DNA of 64,000 bases from Lederbergia wuyishanensis (GCF_022900255.1 NZ_JALIRM010000008.1:124001-188000), one strand, 5' to 3'; counted from the first letter of the stretch, positions 1 to 9,675 are shown. Translations and numbers: made by a program. Notes: generated from the sequence alone by a model not told the origin.

Positions 1-234
1 AGCTAATTCTCGATGAAATTGTTCAGGAGGAAGAATTGGTCGAGAATCCAGAGCTAATTCTCGAGGAAATTGTTCAGGAATAAGTTTTGGTCGAGAATTC
101 AGTGGTAATACTCGATGAAATTGTTCCGGAACAAGAATTGGTCGAGAATCCAATGCTAATACTCGATGAAATCGTACCAAAAGAAGTTTTGATCGAGAAT
201 TCAGACAAAGTACACGACCTATTCAAACGCAATT
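1..234. repeat. 51-bp tandem array A, upstream of iolD
   Basis: Four units start at 1, 52, 103 and 154, with a decayed fifth at 205, so the period is exactly 51 bp with substitutions only. Each unit carries CTCGA near its start (9, 60, 111, 162) and TCGAGAAT near its end. The arms TCGAGAAT (40-47) and ATTCTCGA (57-64) can form an 8-bp hairpin with a 9-nt loop across the unit boundary. The array touches the window edge and may continue upstream. The unit differs in sequence from the arrays at 21.7 kb and 35.2 kb but has nearly the same length. Nothing points to a protein product, and I see no convincing sigma-A promoter between it and iolD. Confidence 0.9.
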
Positions 235-256
235 AACAAAAAATGAGGTGAGTTTA

Positions 257-2182
257 TTGAAACTGACAACTGCTCAAGCTTTGATTAAGTTTTTGAATCA
301 GCAGTATATGGAAAGAGACGGTAAAGAGCAAAAGCTTTTTAAAGGAGTTTTTACAATTTTTGGCCACGGGAATGTTCTCGGGATGGGGCAGGCACTAGAA
401 GAGGATAGTGGGGATCTTGAAGTATATCAAGGTCGAAACGAACAAGGGATGGCTCATGTGGCGACTGCGTTTGCGAAACAAAAACACCACGGGCAACTCA
501 TCGCATGTACAGCATCCGTAGGTCCCGGGTCGGCAAATATGGTGACAGCTGCTGCGACGGCAACTGCCAATAATATTCCGTTGCTCTTGATTACTGGTGA
601 TACGTTTGCGACTCGACAACCAGATCCGGTTCTACAACAAATCGAACAAACTTATAATCTAGGAATTTCTACGAATGATGCATTCAAAGCTGTCAGTAAA
701 TATTGGGATCGAATCAATCGTCCTGAGCAATTGATGTCTGCCATGATCAATGCAATGCGTGTGTTGACGAATCAAGGAGATGCTGGAGCGGTCACAATCG
801 CTCTACCTCAAGATGTTCAAGGAGAGGCATATGATTTTCCAGAATCCTTTTTTAAAAAACGTGTATATACGATTAATAGAATAAAGCCAACGGATCGAGC
901 ATTATACGAAGCGATTGAATTAATCAAGGGTAAGAAAAAGCCAATCATCATATGTGGTGGAGGAGTCCGATATTCAGAAGCTGCAACGACTCTGCGTAAT
1001 TTTGCTGAAACCTTCCACATTCCTATTGCAGAAACGCAAGCTGGAAAAAGTGCGATTGAAAGCACACATCCACTTAATTTAGGTGGTATTGGTGTAACCG
1101 GAAATGCTGCGGCAAATATCATCGCAAAATCGGCGGATTTAGTTATTGGCATTGGTACAAGATTTACCGATTTTACAACTGCTTCAAAACATCTTTTTCA
1201 ATCAGATGATGTTGATTTTATAACGATTAATATATCTGAATTTCATGCAGGGAAACTAGATGCGACTCAAGTTGTGGCTGACGCAAAAATAGCATTGGAA
1301 GCACTTACAGATAAAATGGATAAAATTGAATATAGAAGCTCTTATGAAAATGAAATAAAAGATGCGAAAGAGGCTTGGCAAGTTGAATTAAAAAGACTAT
1401 GCGAAACCAATTTTAAGTCAGAAGATTTTAAACCCGAAGTGGCGGGACACTTGGATGACACACTTGTTGAATATGAAGAGGTTTTTGGTTCATGCCTCAC
1501 ACAAACAGCGGTGATCGGTACTGTCAATGAAACGATTGATGATGATGCAATTGTTGTTGGTTCTTCCGGAAGTTTACCAGGTGATCTACAAAGAATGTGG
1601 GTGAGTAAAGCACCTAATACGTACCATATGGAATACGGATATTCGTGTATGGGTTATGAAATTGCAGGTGCGCTCGGAGCAAAAATGGCCGCTCCTGACC
1701 AAGAAGTGTATGCATTTGTTGGGGATGGCAGTTATTTAATGCTTCATTCCGAGTTGATTACAAGTATACAAGAAAAGAAGAAAATTAATGTTCTTCTATT
1801 TGATAATGCGGGCTTCGGTTGTATCAATAATCTGCAAATGGGAAATGGAATGGGTAGCTTTGGCACCGAGTTCCGTATGCGTGATCAAGAAACCAATCTA
1901 TTAACTGGACCGATTATGCATATTGATTATGCGCAAAGTGCTGCGGGATACGGCGTGAAAACCTATACAGCAAGAACTCTTGACCAATTACGTGACGCTC
2001 TCGAAGATGCGAAAAAACAAACCGTTTCCACCTTGATAGATATTAAGGTTCTGCCTAAAACAATGACAGATGGATACGGGGCTTGGTGGCATGTTGGGGT
2101 TGCGGAAGTATCGAAAAAAGAATCAATTCAAGCAGCTTTTGAAGAAAAAGAAGAACAACTAAAAAAAGCGAGACAGTATTGA
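257..2182 (+). CDS. iolD: 3D-(3,5/4)-trihydroxycyclohexane-1,2-dione hydrolase IolD
   Basis: IolD is the ThDP-dependent enzyme of myo-inositol breakdown that opens the cyclohexane ring of the trihydroxydione to give 5-deoxy-D-glucuronate. The protein follows B. subtilis IolD closely over its whole length (641 aa). Visible marks are the N-terminal Glu in GRNEQGMAH (about residue 62), the [12 protein letters not shown] segment, and the ThDP motif starting [11 protein letters not shown] (about residue 490) and ending in NN. I chose TTG at 257 because GAGGTG (245-250) lies six bases upstream; an in-frame GTG at 248 lies inside that ribosome binding site. The gene is followed within 15 bp by iolE, so the two are cotranscribed. 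It acts in the cytoplasm. Confidence 0.96.
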   Translation: MKLTTAQALIKFLNQQYMERDGKEQKLFKGVFTIFGHGNVLGMGQALEEDSGDLEVYQGRNEQGMAHVATAFAKQKHHGQLIACTASVGPGSANMVTAAATATANNIPLLLITGDTFATRQPDPVLQQIEQTYNLGISTNDAFKAVSKYWDRINRPEQLMSAMINAMRVLTNQGDAGAVTIALPQDVQGEAYDFPESFFKKRVYTINRIKPTDRALYEAIELIKGKKKPIIICGGGVRYSEAATTLRNFAETFHIPIAETQAGKSAIESTHPLNLGGIGVTGNAAANIIAKSADLVIGIGTRFTDFTTASKHLFQSDDVDFITINISEFHAGKLDATQVVADAKIALEALTDKMDKIEYRSSYENEIKDAKEAWQVELKRLCETNFKSEDFKPEVAGHLDDTLVEYEEVFGSCLTQTAVIGTVNETIDDDAIVVGSSGSLPGDLQRMWVSKAPNTYHMEYGYSCMGYEIAGALGAKMAAPDQEVYAFVGDGSYLMLHSELITSIQEKKKINVLLFDNAGFGCINNLQMGNGMGSFGTEFRMRDQETNLLTGPIMHIDYAQSAAGYGVKTYTARTLDQLRDALEDAKKQTVSTLIDIKVLPKTMTDGYGAWWHVGVAEVSKKESIQAAFEEKEEQLKKARQY

Positions 2183-2197
2183 TTGGAGGAAGCTGTT

Positions 2198-3094
2198 ATG
2201 TTTGATGTTACCGCAGTGAAGCTTGGGATTGCACCTATTGGTTGGACGAACGACGACTTACCCGAACTTGGTGGAGAAAATACATTCGAACAATGTATAA
2301 GTGAGATGGCGCTCGCTGGGTTTTCTGGTACAGAAGTCGGCAACAAGTATCCTCGAGATATCCCGATACTAAAAAAAGCATTAACGTTAAGAAATTTAGA
2401 AATTGCAAGCGCTTGGTTTAGTGCATTTTTAACGACAAAGCCTTTTGAGGAAACGGAAAAAGCGTATATTGCCCATCGAGATTTTTTATATGAGATGGGT
2501 GCAAAAGTAATCGTCGTTTCTGAACAAGGACGAAGTATTCAAGGAAATGTAAACACACCTTTATTTGCTGAAAAGCCTATTTTTACAGATGAGGAATGGA
2601 CGAAGCTTGCGGAAGGATTAAATAGATTAGGTGAACTCGCAAAAGAGAAAGATATGAAACTCGTTTACCATCATCATATGGGGACAGGCGTGCAAACAAC
2701 GGAAGAAATTGATCGCCTAATGGAGATGACGGATTCGAATCTCGTTTTTCTTTTATATGATACTGGACATCTTTATTTTTCCGGAGAGAATCCACTGGAT
2801 GTATTGGAAAAACATTTCCCGAGAATCAAACACGTTCATTTAAAAGATGTTCGTCCCGAGATTGCTAGAGAAGTTAAACAAGATCGCCTTAGCTTTTTAA
2901 CAGGGGTGAAAAAAGGGGTTTTCACTGTTCCAGGTGATGGAGCAATCAACTTTGAACCTGTCTTTCAAGTCTTAGCAAAGTCGGGGTATAAAGGATGGAT
3001 GATTGTTGAGGCAGAGCAAGATCCGGCGCAAGCCAATCCGTTCGAATATGCTTTAAAGGCACGTCATTTTATAAAAGAAACAGCCGGAGTGTGA
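2198..3094 (+). CDS. iolE: myo-inosose-2 dehydratase IolE
   Basis: This is a xylose-isomerase-like TIM barrel of the IolE family, which dehydrates 2-keto-myo-inositol (scyllo-inosose) to the dione substrate of IolD. The start [19 protein letters not shown] is typical of IolE, as are the metal-site segments [18 protein letters not shown] and [11 protein letters not shown] and the late Glu in [11 protein letters not shown]. Length (298 aa) is normal for the family. ATG 2198 is preceded by GGAGGA (2185-2190); an upstream in-frame TTG at 2183 overlaps that site and was not used. It lies between iolD and a dehydrogenase gene with gaps below 16 bp, which supports one operon. Confidence 0.93.
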   Translation: MFDVTAVKLGIAPIGWTNDDLPELGGENTFEQCISEMALAGFSGTEVGNKYPRDIPILKKALTLRNLEIASAWFSAFLTTKPFEETEKAYIAHRDFLYEMGAKVIVVSEQGRSIQGNVNTPLFAEKPIFTDEEWTKLAEGLNRLGELAKEKDMKLVYHHHMGTGVQTTEEIDRLMEMTDSNLVFLLYDTGHLYFSGENPLDVLEKHFPRIKHVHLKDVRPEIAREVKQDRLSFLTGVKKGVFTVPGDGAINFEPVFQVLAKSGYKGWMIVEAEQDPAQANPFEYALKARHFIKETAGV

Positions 3095-3100
3095 TGGCGA

Positions 3101-4144
3101 ATGAAAAAAGTGAAAGTCGGAATCGTTGGTCTTGGTCGACTTGGAAGAAAGCATGCTGGAAATCTAGCATTTAGAATCCCCCATTGCGAATTAACGGCAG
3201 TGTGCAGTGTCGTAGAAGAGGAAGTTCAGGAAGTGATGGATGCATGGAATATTCCATATGGCTATACAAAATATGAAGATATGCTTGCGAATCCCGAATT
3301 AGATGCCATTTTCATTGCCTCTCCTTCTAATTTTCATTGTGAACAAATTAAGCAGGCTCTTAGTCTAGGATTCCATGTTTTTAGTGAAAAACCGCTAGGA
3401 TTATATGTAGAAGAAGCGCTTGATGTAGAGACTGCTGTAAAAGCCCATCCAGATCAAGTGTTTATGCTCGGATTTATGCGCAGATATGACCGCTCTTATA
3501 TGGCGGCAAAGGAAAAAATTGAAGCGGGAATCATCGGAAAACCATTCCTGATTCGTTGTTACGGCTTGGACCCGGCAAGTAAAATGGACAGCTTTTTAAC
3601 ATTCGCGCGTGCAAATTACAGCGGCGGACTGTTCTTAGATATGTCCATTCACGATTTCGATTTAGCTCGCTGGTATCTTGGAGAGGAAGCAAAGGAAGTT
3701 TGGGCAATCGGGGGAAGTTATGCTCGTCCTGAATTCGATGAGATAGAGGATGCGGAAACGGGAGCGGCAATGGTTCGATTTGAGAATAACGCAATTGGAA
3801 TTTTTGTGGCTGGGCGAAACTGTGCGCATGGATATCATATCGAAACCGAAATTATTGGCACAAAAGGAACGCTTCGAATAGGGACTGTTCCTGAACGAAA
3901 TCAAGTTGTTATTATGAAAGATGAAGGTGTTATCCAAGAATGTGTTGATGGATTTTTGGAACGCTTCGAGCAGGCATATTTAAGTGAGACCGAGGAATTC
4001 ATCAACTGTATTTTGGATAAACGCAAACCTGCAATCACCGTTAAAGATGGAGTACAATCAACCATTTTAGGATATTCATGTAAAAAATCGTTTGAAACAG
4101 GACGGTTAATCCAGGTGAAAACAGAAAAAATCATTCAAGGGTAA
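3101..4144 (+). CDS. Gfo/Idh/MocA-family dehydrogenase, probably inositol 2-dehydrogenase
   Basis: This is an NAD(P)-dependent oxidoreductase of 347 aa. It has an N-terminal Rossmann motif GIVGLGRLGRKHAG (from about residue 8), the EKPLG motif with the conserved Lys (about residue 97), and the family's MSIHDFDLARWYLG segment around residue 180 that supplies catalytic Asp and His. Sitting 6 bp after iolE, it most likely oxidises an inositol stereoisomer to inosose, the step before IolE. Whether it is specific for myo- or scyllo-inositol, or another polyol, cannot be read from the sequence. Inositol function is inferred from context; family membership is clear. Confidence 0.88.
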   Translation: MKKVKVGIVGLGRLGRKHAGNLAFRIPHCELTAVCSVVEEEVQEVMDAWNIPYGYTKYEDMLANPELDAIFIASPSNFHCEQIKQALSLGFHVFSEKPLGLYVEEALDVETAVKAHPDQVFMLGFMRRYDRSYMAAKEKIEAGIIGKPFLIRCYGLDPASKMDSFLTFARANYSGGLFLDMSIHDFDLARWYLGEEAKEVWAIGGSYARPEFDEIEDAETGAAMVRFENNAIGIFVAGRNCAHGYHIETEIIGTKGTLRIGTVPERNQVVIMKDEGVIQECVDGFLERFEQAYLSETEEFINCILDKRKPAITVKDGVQSTILGYSCKKSFETGRLIQVKTEKIIQG

Positions 4145-4150
4145 TGCCGA

Positions 4151-4187
4151 TTCTTTCATCTGATACAATGGTAATAGGATGAAAGAA
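4151..4187. promoter_or_regulatory. 10-bp inverted repeat before the LacI gene
   Basis: TTCTTTCATC (4151-4160) and GATGAAAGAA (4178-4187) form a perfect inverted repeat with a 17-nt spacer, just after the dehydrogenase stop codon and just before the LacI start. There is no T-run, so it is not a standard terminator. It could be a LacI-family operator with separated half-sites or an mRNA structure between the two cistrons. A TACAAT hexamer lies in the spacer (4164-4169) without a good -35. Confidence 0.5.
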
Positions 4188-4206
4188 AGAAATGAGGCAG
4201 CTAGAA

Positions 4207-5208
4207 ATGAAAGCGACTATATATGATGTGGCGAAAGCGGCTGGGGTATCTATCGCCACCGTATCAAAAGTGATTAATAATACAGGGAATATGCGTGATA
4301 CGACAAGGCAAAAGGTCAAGGAAACAATGGAGAAGCTTAATTATCAACCGAGCTTGATGGCATCTGCATTGACTGGCAAGGGGACGGAAACACTAGGTCT
4401 CTTAGTCCCCGATATTTCCAATCCTTTTTTCTCGGAAATAGCGAAAACAATTGAGGACCGTGCACATGAAAGTGGCATGAGTGTTATTATCTGCAGCACG
4501 GATGAAAACACAGAGAAAGAAAAGAAATACGTTGAATTACTGCAAAGAAAACAAGTGGATGGAATGATTGTTGCTTCAAGCTTCCATAATATCGAGATTT
4601 TAAAAGGGGTAGTCGACCGAAAGATACCGCTAGTCATGTTAACGCAAGATGATGCGGGGCTTGGGGTGACATCAATATCCGTTGATGATTTTAAAGGAGG
4701 GTATGAAGCTACATCACATCTCCTATCTGAAGGACATCGAGATATCGTCATCATTGCTGAGTACGCTAAAAGCAGTAAGCATAGAATTTATGGCTATTTG
4801 GAAGCTCACGAGGAGCATGGTATCAAAACGAGTGAAGAAAATATTATCAGGACGGTTGCTTCTATTGAAAATGGAAGGGAATGTTTAAGAAAAATTGTTG
4901 AAAAAGGGAAAGTCCCGACTGGTATCTTTGCTTGCAACGATCTTATTGCAGTAGGTGTCATCCAAGAGGCAAATGAAATGGGGCTTAACATTCCTGAAGA
5001 CTTATCAATCGTTGGCTTCGATAATACCATTTTAGCGACCACAACTGTTCCAGGTCTAACAACTATCGCACAACCCATCACGGAGATGGGAAAAAGGGTT
5101 GTCGATGTTATCATTAGCGAGATTAAAGATAAAAATCAAAAAAAAGAACACGTTTTATTTAAACCACAACTTATTATTCGAGGGACAACAGCAGTGAAAA
5201 AAAGATGA
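4207..5208 (+). CDS. LacI-family transcriptional regulator
   Basis: The protein (333 aa from this start) has the LacI helix-turn-helix at its extreme N-terminus (TIYDVAKAAGVSIATVSKVI), the hinge with SLMASALTGKGT, and a periplasmic-binding-like sensor domain ending in LTTIAQPITEMGKR and PQLIIRGTT. An in-frame ATG at 4192 would add five residues; I prefer ATG 4207 because LacI proteins normally begin directly before the HTH and GAGG (4193-4196) precedes it, though the choice is not certain. It lies downstream of the inositol genes and 10 bp before a phosphoesterase gene, so it may sense an inositol-derived ligand. Classical iol operons of B. subtilis use the DeoR-type IolR instead, so this would be a different form of control. 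Confidence 0.9.
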   Translation: MKATIYDVAKAAGVSIATVSKVINNTGNMRDTTRQKVKETMEKLNYQPSLMASALTGKGTETLGLLVPDISNPFFSEIAKTIEDRAHESGMSVIICSTDENTEKEKKYVELLQRKQVDGMIVASSFHNIEILKGVVDRKIPLVMLTQDDAGLGVTSISVDDFKGGYEATSHLLSEGHRDIVIIAEYAKSSKHRIYGYLEAHEEHGIKTSEENIIRTVASIENGRECLRKIVEKGKVPTGIFACNDLIAVGVIQEANEMGLNIPEDLSIVGFDNTILATTTVPGLTTIAQPITEMGKRVVDVIISEIKDKNQKKEHVLFKPQLIIRGTTAVKKR

Positions 5209-5218
5209 GGTGATCTTA

Positions 5219-5983
5219 ATGCGCATCGCATTATTAGGTGATTTGCATTATCCAGATGTAGATTCAAACAAAAAAGAATTATCAGCTGCTGTTGACCATT
5301 TTTTTGAGCAATATTTACGTGAATTTTTTAGTATTGAAGCTGATTTTTACGTTTCAATCGGCGATTTGACCCATCTTGGTTTAGAAAGTGAATTCTTAAC
5401 AATCTATAATTATATTAAACAGTACGACATTAACTTTCGTGCCGTACTTGGAAATCATGACGTATTATCTCTCTCGAAAGAAGAAATCTGCTCACTCATT
5501 CAACAGCCTTCGTATGATTGGATTGAAACGCAAAGTGCTTTACTATTATTTCTAGATACGACAAAAGAATTTGAACTTCATGGCTGGGGATTAGATCAGA
5601 AGCAATGGCAGTGGCTTGAAGAGCAAATTGTTCGTTCAAGGGAGAAACCATTGTTCATATTTGCTCATCATCCTGTTCCAGAAACAACAGCTTTTTCTCC
5701 TAATAGTGCGGATTTAGTATCGTTCCAAGATATTCGCCCGTTGTTGAAGAAAAGAGAGGGATTGGTAATTTATTTCAACGGTCATACTCATATACAAGAT
5801 TACCACCGCGAGAATTGTCATCATTATATCCAAGCTGGAGCGCCTATTTGCAACATGGAAGTTCTATTAATTGAACTGAATGGAAATGAAGTGGACGTAA
5901 AAAAAGTGGACGTTAGAAATAAAGAACTTGAGGATAGTAGAAAAATACTTTACGAGACATTGCCAGACTTTCATCGTCCATAG
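5219..5983 (+). CDS. calcineurin-like metallophosphoesterase
   Basis: This 254-aa cytoplasmic protein has all metallophosphatase blocks in order: GDLHYPD (about residue 7), GDLTHLG (about 50), GNHD (about 80), AHHPVP (about 145-150) and GHTHIQ (about 190). It belongs to the class III cyclic-nucleotide phosphodiesterase / CpdA-like group of phosphoesterases; the substrate is unknown. ATG 5219 follows GAGGTG (5207-5212), which overlaps the LacI stop codon, so it is translationally close to the regulator. The context suggests a phosphorylated or phosphodiester sugar/polyol, for example an inositol phosphate or glycerophosphoinositol, but this is inference only. Confidence 0.88.
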   Translation: MRIALLGDLHYPDVDSNKKELSAAVDHFFEQYLREFFSIEADFYVSIGDLTHLGLESEFLTIYNYIKQYDINFRAVLGNHDVLSLSKEEICSLIQQPSYDWIETQSALLLFLDTTKEFELHGWGLDQKQWQWLEEQIVRSREKPLFIFAHHPVPETTAFSPNSADLVSFQDIRPLLKKREGLVIYFNGHTHIQDYHRENCHHYIQAGAPICNMEVLLIELNGNEVDVKKVDVRNKELEDSRKILYETLPDFHRP

Positions 5984-6025
5984 TAAGGTTACATAATACA
6001 GTCAAATAAGAATGATAATTAACAG

Positions 6026-6054
6026 AGCCACTCGATGTATAGAGTGGCTTTTAA
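6026..6054 (+). terminator. intrinsic terminator after the phosphoesterase gene
   Basis: AGCCACTC (6026-6033) pairs with GAGTGGCT (6042-6049), an 8-bp stem with an 8-nt loop followed by TTTT. It ends the inositol-region transcript. Confidence 0.85.
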
Positions 6055-6157
6055 ATATGTTAAGGCGAAGTGAAAATACTTTTGAGAATTTAAAGGTAAT
6101 TCCATCATGAAATTCGTATTAATATAGGAAGCGATAAGCATATGAAATGAGGATATT

Positions 6158-6183
6158 GATGGATATTTGAAATAATATCCATC
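6158..6183. promoter_or_regulatory. perfect 10-bp hairpin upstream of the ADP-ribosylglycohydrolase gene
   Basis: GATGGATATT (6158-6167) and AATATCCATC (6174-6183) form a perfect 10-bp stem with a 6-nt loop. There is no T-run on either side, so it is probably an operator or a leader structure, not a terminator. It lies 80 bp before the start codon at 6263. Nothing else was recognised in 6055-6262. Confidence 0.55.
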
Positions 6184-6262
6184 AAAAGCATCCGGAGCTA
6201 CTAACCCAGTACGAATGTCTTAAAAGTTATTATTCTACTAAAATGATAAAGGTGATGATACC

Positions 6263-7309
6263 ATGAAACGTAGTCAAGTATTTTTTAGAGGATGTCTTTT
6301 AGGCGGAGCCATTGGAGATGCTTTAGGTTGGCCGGTTGAATTTATGAAATTGAATGAAATTCATCGCCGCTATGGATCTGAAGGGATTCAAGATTTACAT
6401 ATCTCAACTTCCGGAAAAGCGGAGATTACAGATGATACGCAAATGACCCTTTTCACTGCTGAAGGAATGCTAAGGGCTGAAACGAGAGGTGTCTTAAAAG
6501 GGATCTGTCACCCACCATCCGTCGTTTTTCATGCATATCAGAGATGGTTGCTGACCCAGGATTACACGAGAGTGGAAAAATATGAATGGGTGTATGATGG
6601 ATGGCTTCTTGAGGAGAAGGAACTTTTTGCAAGTCGAGCACCGGGAAATACGTGCCTTTCTGCGCTTCGAAGTAGAAAGCAAGGTTCCATAGAAGAGCCG
6701 ATTAATAATAGTAAAGGCTGTGGAGGAGTGATGCGAGTTGCTCCAGCTGGATTGTTTTATCAAAAAGAACGTGCATTTAAAATGGGAGCCGAATTTGCAG
6801 CACTTACCCACGGGCATCCATCTGGGTATCTTTCGGCAGGTGCCTTAGCATATCTAATAGCATGCATAATAGAAGGACAAGATATTGAAAAAGCAGTTGA
6901 AAATACGATTTTTGAACTTGAACATTACGAGAATCACCATGAATGCAGTGAATTGTTAAAGAAGGCACTCGAGCTTTCAAAGAGTAATATAACTGATATT
7001 GATGCCATTAGCCAGCTTGGAGAAGGTTGGGTAGGTGAAGAAGCTCTAGCCATTTCAGTTTATTGCGCTTTGAAGTATCAGGAGAATTTTAAAAAGGCGT
7101 TATTTGTAGCGGTAAATCATAGTGGTGATAGCGATAGTACAGGTGCCATTACAGGGAATATCCTTGGAGCATTCCTTGGAATCGAAAAAATACCTGAAGA
7201 ATGGATTGAACTTGTAGAATTAAAGGATGTTCTCATCCAGATAGCGGATGACTTGCTCATTGAATACAACGAGAGAAATGTAAACTGGGATCGTTATCCG
7301 GGGTATTAA
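6263..7309 (+). CDS. ADP-ribosylglycohydrolase (DraG/ARH) family protein
   Basis: A 348-aa cytoplasmic enzyme of the ADP-ribosyl-hydrolase fold. Both metal-binding regions are present: GGAIGDALG (about residue 12) and ITDDTQM (about 54-60) at the N-terminus, and [15 protein letters not shown] (about 287-301) at the C-terminus, with [10 protein letters not shown] and [12 protein letters not shown] between. Such proteins remove ADP-ribose from proteins or small molecules. There is no ADP-ribosyltransferase gene next to it, so the physiological target is unknown. It starts at ATG 6263 with AAGGTGATG upstream. The next gene begins about 30 bp later and may be cotranscribed. Confidence 0.93.
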   Translation: MKRSQVFFRGCLLGGAIGDALGWPVEFMKLNEIHRRYGSEGIQDLHISTSGKAEITDDTQMTLFTAEGMLRAETRGVLKGICHPPSVVFHAYQRWLLTQDYTRVEKYEWVYDGWLLEEKELFASRAPGNTCLSALRSRKQGSIEEPINNSKGCGGVMRVAPAGLFYQKERAFKMGAEFAALTHGHPSGYLSAGALAYLIACIIEGQDIEKAVENTIFELEHYENHHECSELLKKALELSKSNITDIDAISQLGEGWVGEEALAISVYCALKYQENFKKALFVAVNHSGDSDSTGAITGNILGAFLGIEKIPEEWIELVELKDVLIQIADDLLIEYNERNVNWDRYPGY

Positions 7310-7342
7310 ATTGGATTGTTTTCCAGTATGGAGTTGAGAATC

Positions 7343-8713
7343 GTGGGAAATTTTAAAACACTTGTCGATAAACAAAATAAGTTTTTTCATTCAGGAACGA
7401 CAAAGTCAATTTCATATAGATTAGCTGCACTACAGAAACTGAGGAACGGTATTAAGGCACACGAGAAGCAGTTGATGGATGCGTTAAAAGCAGATTTAAA
7501 TAAATCAGAATTTGAATCGTATACTAGTGAAATCGGAATTGTGCTTGAAGAAATTCGTTTCATCCAAAAACATTTGCGTTCATGGAGTAAGCCTAAAAGG
7601 GTAAAAACACCTATTACGCATGTTGGCTCTAAAAGCTATATATATCCTGAACCATATGGAGTTGTACTCATTATCGCACCTTGGAATTATCCATTTCAAT
7701 TGGCAGTCGCACCCCTAATAGGAGCGATTGCCTCTGGGAATTGTGCTATCATAAAGCCATCTGAATTAACCCCAAAGACATCCGCTGTTTTCGGAAATAT
7801 GATAGGTGAAATCTTTTCGGAAGAATATGTTTCAGTTGTCCAAGGCGGAATTGAAACGAGTGAAGCGCTACTGGCGGAAAAATTTGATTATATTTTTTTT
7901 ACTGGCAGTGTTTCAGTCGGAAAAATTATCATGGAGGCAGCTGCGAAACATGTAACACCTGTCACTTTGGAGCTTGGTGGAAAGAGTCCGTGCATTGTTC
8001 ACGAAGACGCCGATATCAAGTTAGCGGCAAAAAGGATCGCATGGGGAAAATTCATGAACGCTGGACAAACGTGTGTTGCCCCTGATTATTTATATGTTCA
8101 TAAAAACATTCGAGATGTTTTTCTTCACCAACTAGGCCTAGCAATCAGGGAGCTTTATGGGGAGAAACCATTAAAGAATCCGAATTTTACACATATTGTT
8201 AGTAAAAGGCACTTCCAACGATTAGAATCATTCCTTCAAGATGGAGAAATTATCTTTGGAGGAGAAAAAGACGAGGAAAATTTGGTGATTGAACCAACTG
8301 TCGTTATGAATATTACTTGGAATGATCCCATTATGATGGATGAGATTTTTGGACCTATTCTTCCAGTACTTGAATATCAAAAGCTTTCTAATGTGATTGA
8401 AGGGATTCAACAACACCCGAATCCGCTCGCACTTTATCTTTTTACTAAAAATGAGCAGCTCCAAGATGAAGTAATAACGGGCATTTCTTTCGGAGGGGGT
8501 TGTATTAACGATACGGTCTACCACCTAGCTTCACCTTATTTGCCATTCGGAGGAGTTGGAAGCAGCGGTGTTGGAGCTTATCATGGAAAAGGGAGCTTTG
8601 ATACATTCTCACATCATAAAAGTATTCTTAAGCAAACGACCAGATTTGATTTGCCTTTTCGATATCCTAATATGAAAAATGGACTTAACATCATTAAGCA
8701 CTTTATAAAATAA
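7343..8713 (+). CDS. ywdH: aldehyde dehydrogenase (YwdH-like)
   Basis: NAD(P)-dependent aldehyde dehydrogenase of about 456 aa, matching the length of B. subtilis YwdH. Seen are the cofactor segment APWNYPFQLAVAPLIGA, the Gly motif FTGSVSVGK, the catalytic Glu in LELGGKSP, the catalytic Cys in NAGQTCVAPD, and EIFGPILPV. The short N-terminus and C-terminal FSHHKS region place it in the class 3 / fatty-aldehyde group. The start is uncertain: GTG 7343 has GGAG nine bases upstream and gives the usual length; ATG 7328 and TTG 7316 are in-frame alternatives. It is probably in the cytoplasm or membrane-associated. Substrate unknown. Confidence 0.9.
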   Translation: MGNFKTLVDKQNKFFHSGTTKSISYRLAALQKLRNGIKAHEKQLMDALKADLNKSEFESYTSEIGIVLEEIRFIQKHLRSWSKPKRVKTPITHVGSKSYIYPEPYGVVLIIAPWNYPFQLAVAPLIGAIASGNCAIIKPSELTPKTSAVFGNMIGEIFSEEYVSVVQGGIETSEALLAEKFDYIFFTGSVSVGKIIMEAAAKHVTPVTLELGGKSPCIVHEDADIKLAAKRIAWGKFMNAGQTCVAPDYLYVHKNIRDVFLHQLGLAIRELYGEKPLKNPNFTHIVSKRHFQRLESFLQDGEIIFGGEKDEENLVIEPTVVMNITWNDPIMMDEIFGPILPVLEYQKLSNVIEGIQQHPNPLALYLFTKNEQLQDEVITGISFGGGCINDTVYHLASPYLPFGGVGSSGVGAYHGKGSFDTFSHHKSILKQTTRFDLPFRYPNMKNGLNIIKHFIK

Positions 8714-8728
8714 GGGAGCATATGACCT

Positions 8729-9592
8729 ATGCAAAAACAAATAAAATTTCAACGAGATGTGAAAGACCATTGGTATGTTAAATACAATGAAAATGGCTAC
8801 CCCCACGTCCAACAGGGCTGGGTTCTTCCACCAGAACGTAAGGAAGAATTTGATCCTTTTATCTTAATGGCGGATGATTGGTTTAAACGTGGTACTTTTT
8901 CGGACCATCCTCATCGTGGCTTTCAAACCATCACATATGTAATTGACGGTAGGCTTGAGCATATCGATAATCATGGAGGTCATTCAATTCTAGAAGCTGG
9001 AGACGTACAATATATGAATGCTGGGTGGGCAGCGAGGCATGCAGAAGAAGCAGTCGATGATGATTTAATCCATACGCTGCAGCTATGGCTAAACCTTCCC
9101 AAGCATTTAAAAAATACAAAAACAAGCTATCAGAATATTTATGTCGAAGATGTCCCAGTTGTACCTTTTGACAGTGGACATTTAAAGGTTTACTCGGGAA
9201 ATATTGGGGGAGTTACTGGACCGATGAACAGTCTAGTTCCCATTACAATGACGGAAATATCTTTCAAAGAGGCTGGCGAATATACCCACCTACTTCCTGA
9301 AAATCATAATGCTTTTCTAGTTGTCCGATCTGGAGAAGTGGAAATTGGAGAGTCGAAGGTGAGATTGAAGAAAACTGGTGTTGCGACCCTTACATTTAAA
9401 GAAGATGGTTCAGATCAAGAAAGTGAATTGGTTATCAAGGCTAATGAACGTGCAAAATTGCTAGTCTATTCTGGAGTGCCTTTAAAAGAAGAAGTCATAG
9501 CATATGGTCCGTTTGTAATGAATACGATGGAAGAAATCCAACAGGCATATCGTGATTTTCATGAAGGAAAGTTTGGCCCTCCAGCTATATAA
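8729..9592 (+). CDS. pirin-family cupin protein
   Basis: A 287-aa bicupin of the pirin family. The N-terminal cupin carries the metal-binding motif DHPHRGFQTITYVIDG (about residues 56-71) followed by HIDNHGG; the C-terminal half has the typical NHNAFLVVRSGEVEIG segment and the closing YGPFVMNTMEEIQQAYRDF. Bacterial pirins have been linked to quercetinase-like activity or to modulation of other proteins; no specific role can be assigned. It lies 15 bp downstream of the aldehyde dehydrogenase gene and is probably in the same transcript. Start ATG 8729 has GGGAG upstream. Confidence 0.92.
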   Translation: MQKQIKFQRDVKDHWYVKYNENGYPHVQQGWVLPPERKEEFDPFILMADDWFKRGTFSDHPHRGFQTITYVIDGRLEHIDNHGGHSILEAGDVQYMNAGWAARHAEEAVDDDLIHTLQLWLNLPKHLKNTKTSYQNIYVEDVPVVPFDSGHLKVYSGNIGGVTGPMNSLVPITMTEISFKEAGEYTHLLPENHNAFLVVRSGEVEIGESKVRLKKTGVATLTFKEDGSDQESELVIKANERAKLLVYSGVPLKEEVIAYGPFVMNTMEEIQQAYRDFHEGKFGPPAI

Positions 9593-9633
9593 AAAAAATC
9601 TAAATTGATTCTTTACAATCTGTTTAAGTTAAT

Positions 9634-9650
9634 ATAGAATTTCTATATAC
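9634..9650. promoter_or_regulatory. predicted PadR operator in the padR promoter
   Basis: The 17-bp sequence ATAGAATTTCTATATAC contains the dyad TAGAAnTTCTA and overlaps a likely -10 region; a TTTACA hexamer lies at 9612-9617. The same 17 bases, with one change, occur at 10663-10679 before the downstream membrane protein gene. The pair suggests autoregulation by the PadR protein encoded at 9676. Confidence 0.65.
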
Positions 9651-9675
9651 CTAATAAATCTAGGTAGGTGAAAAA

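Noticed and set aside
248-256. GTG 248 as start of iolD
   Set aside because: It lies inside the ribosome binding site GAGGTG; TTG 257 has correct spacing and matches the IolD N-terminus.
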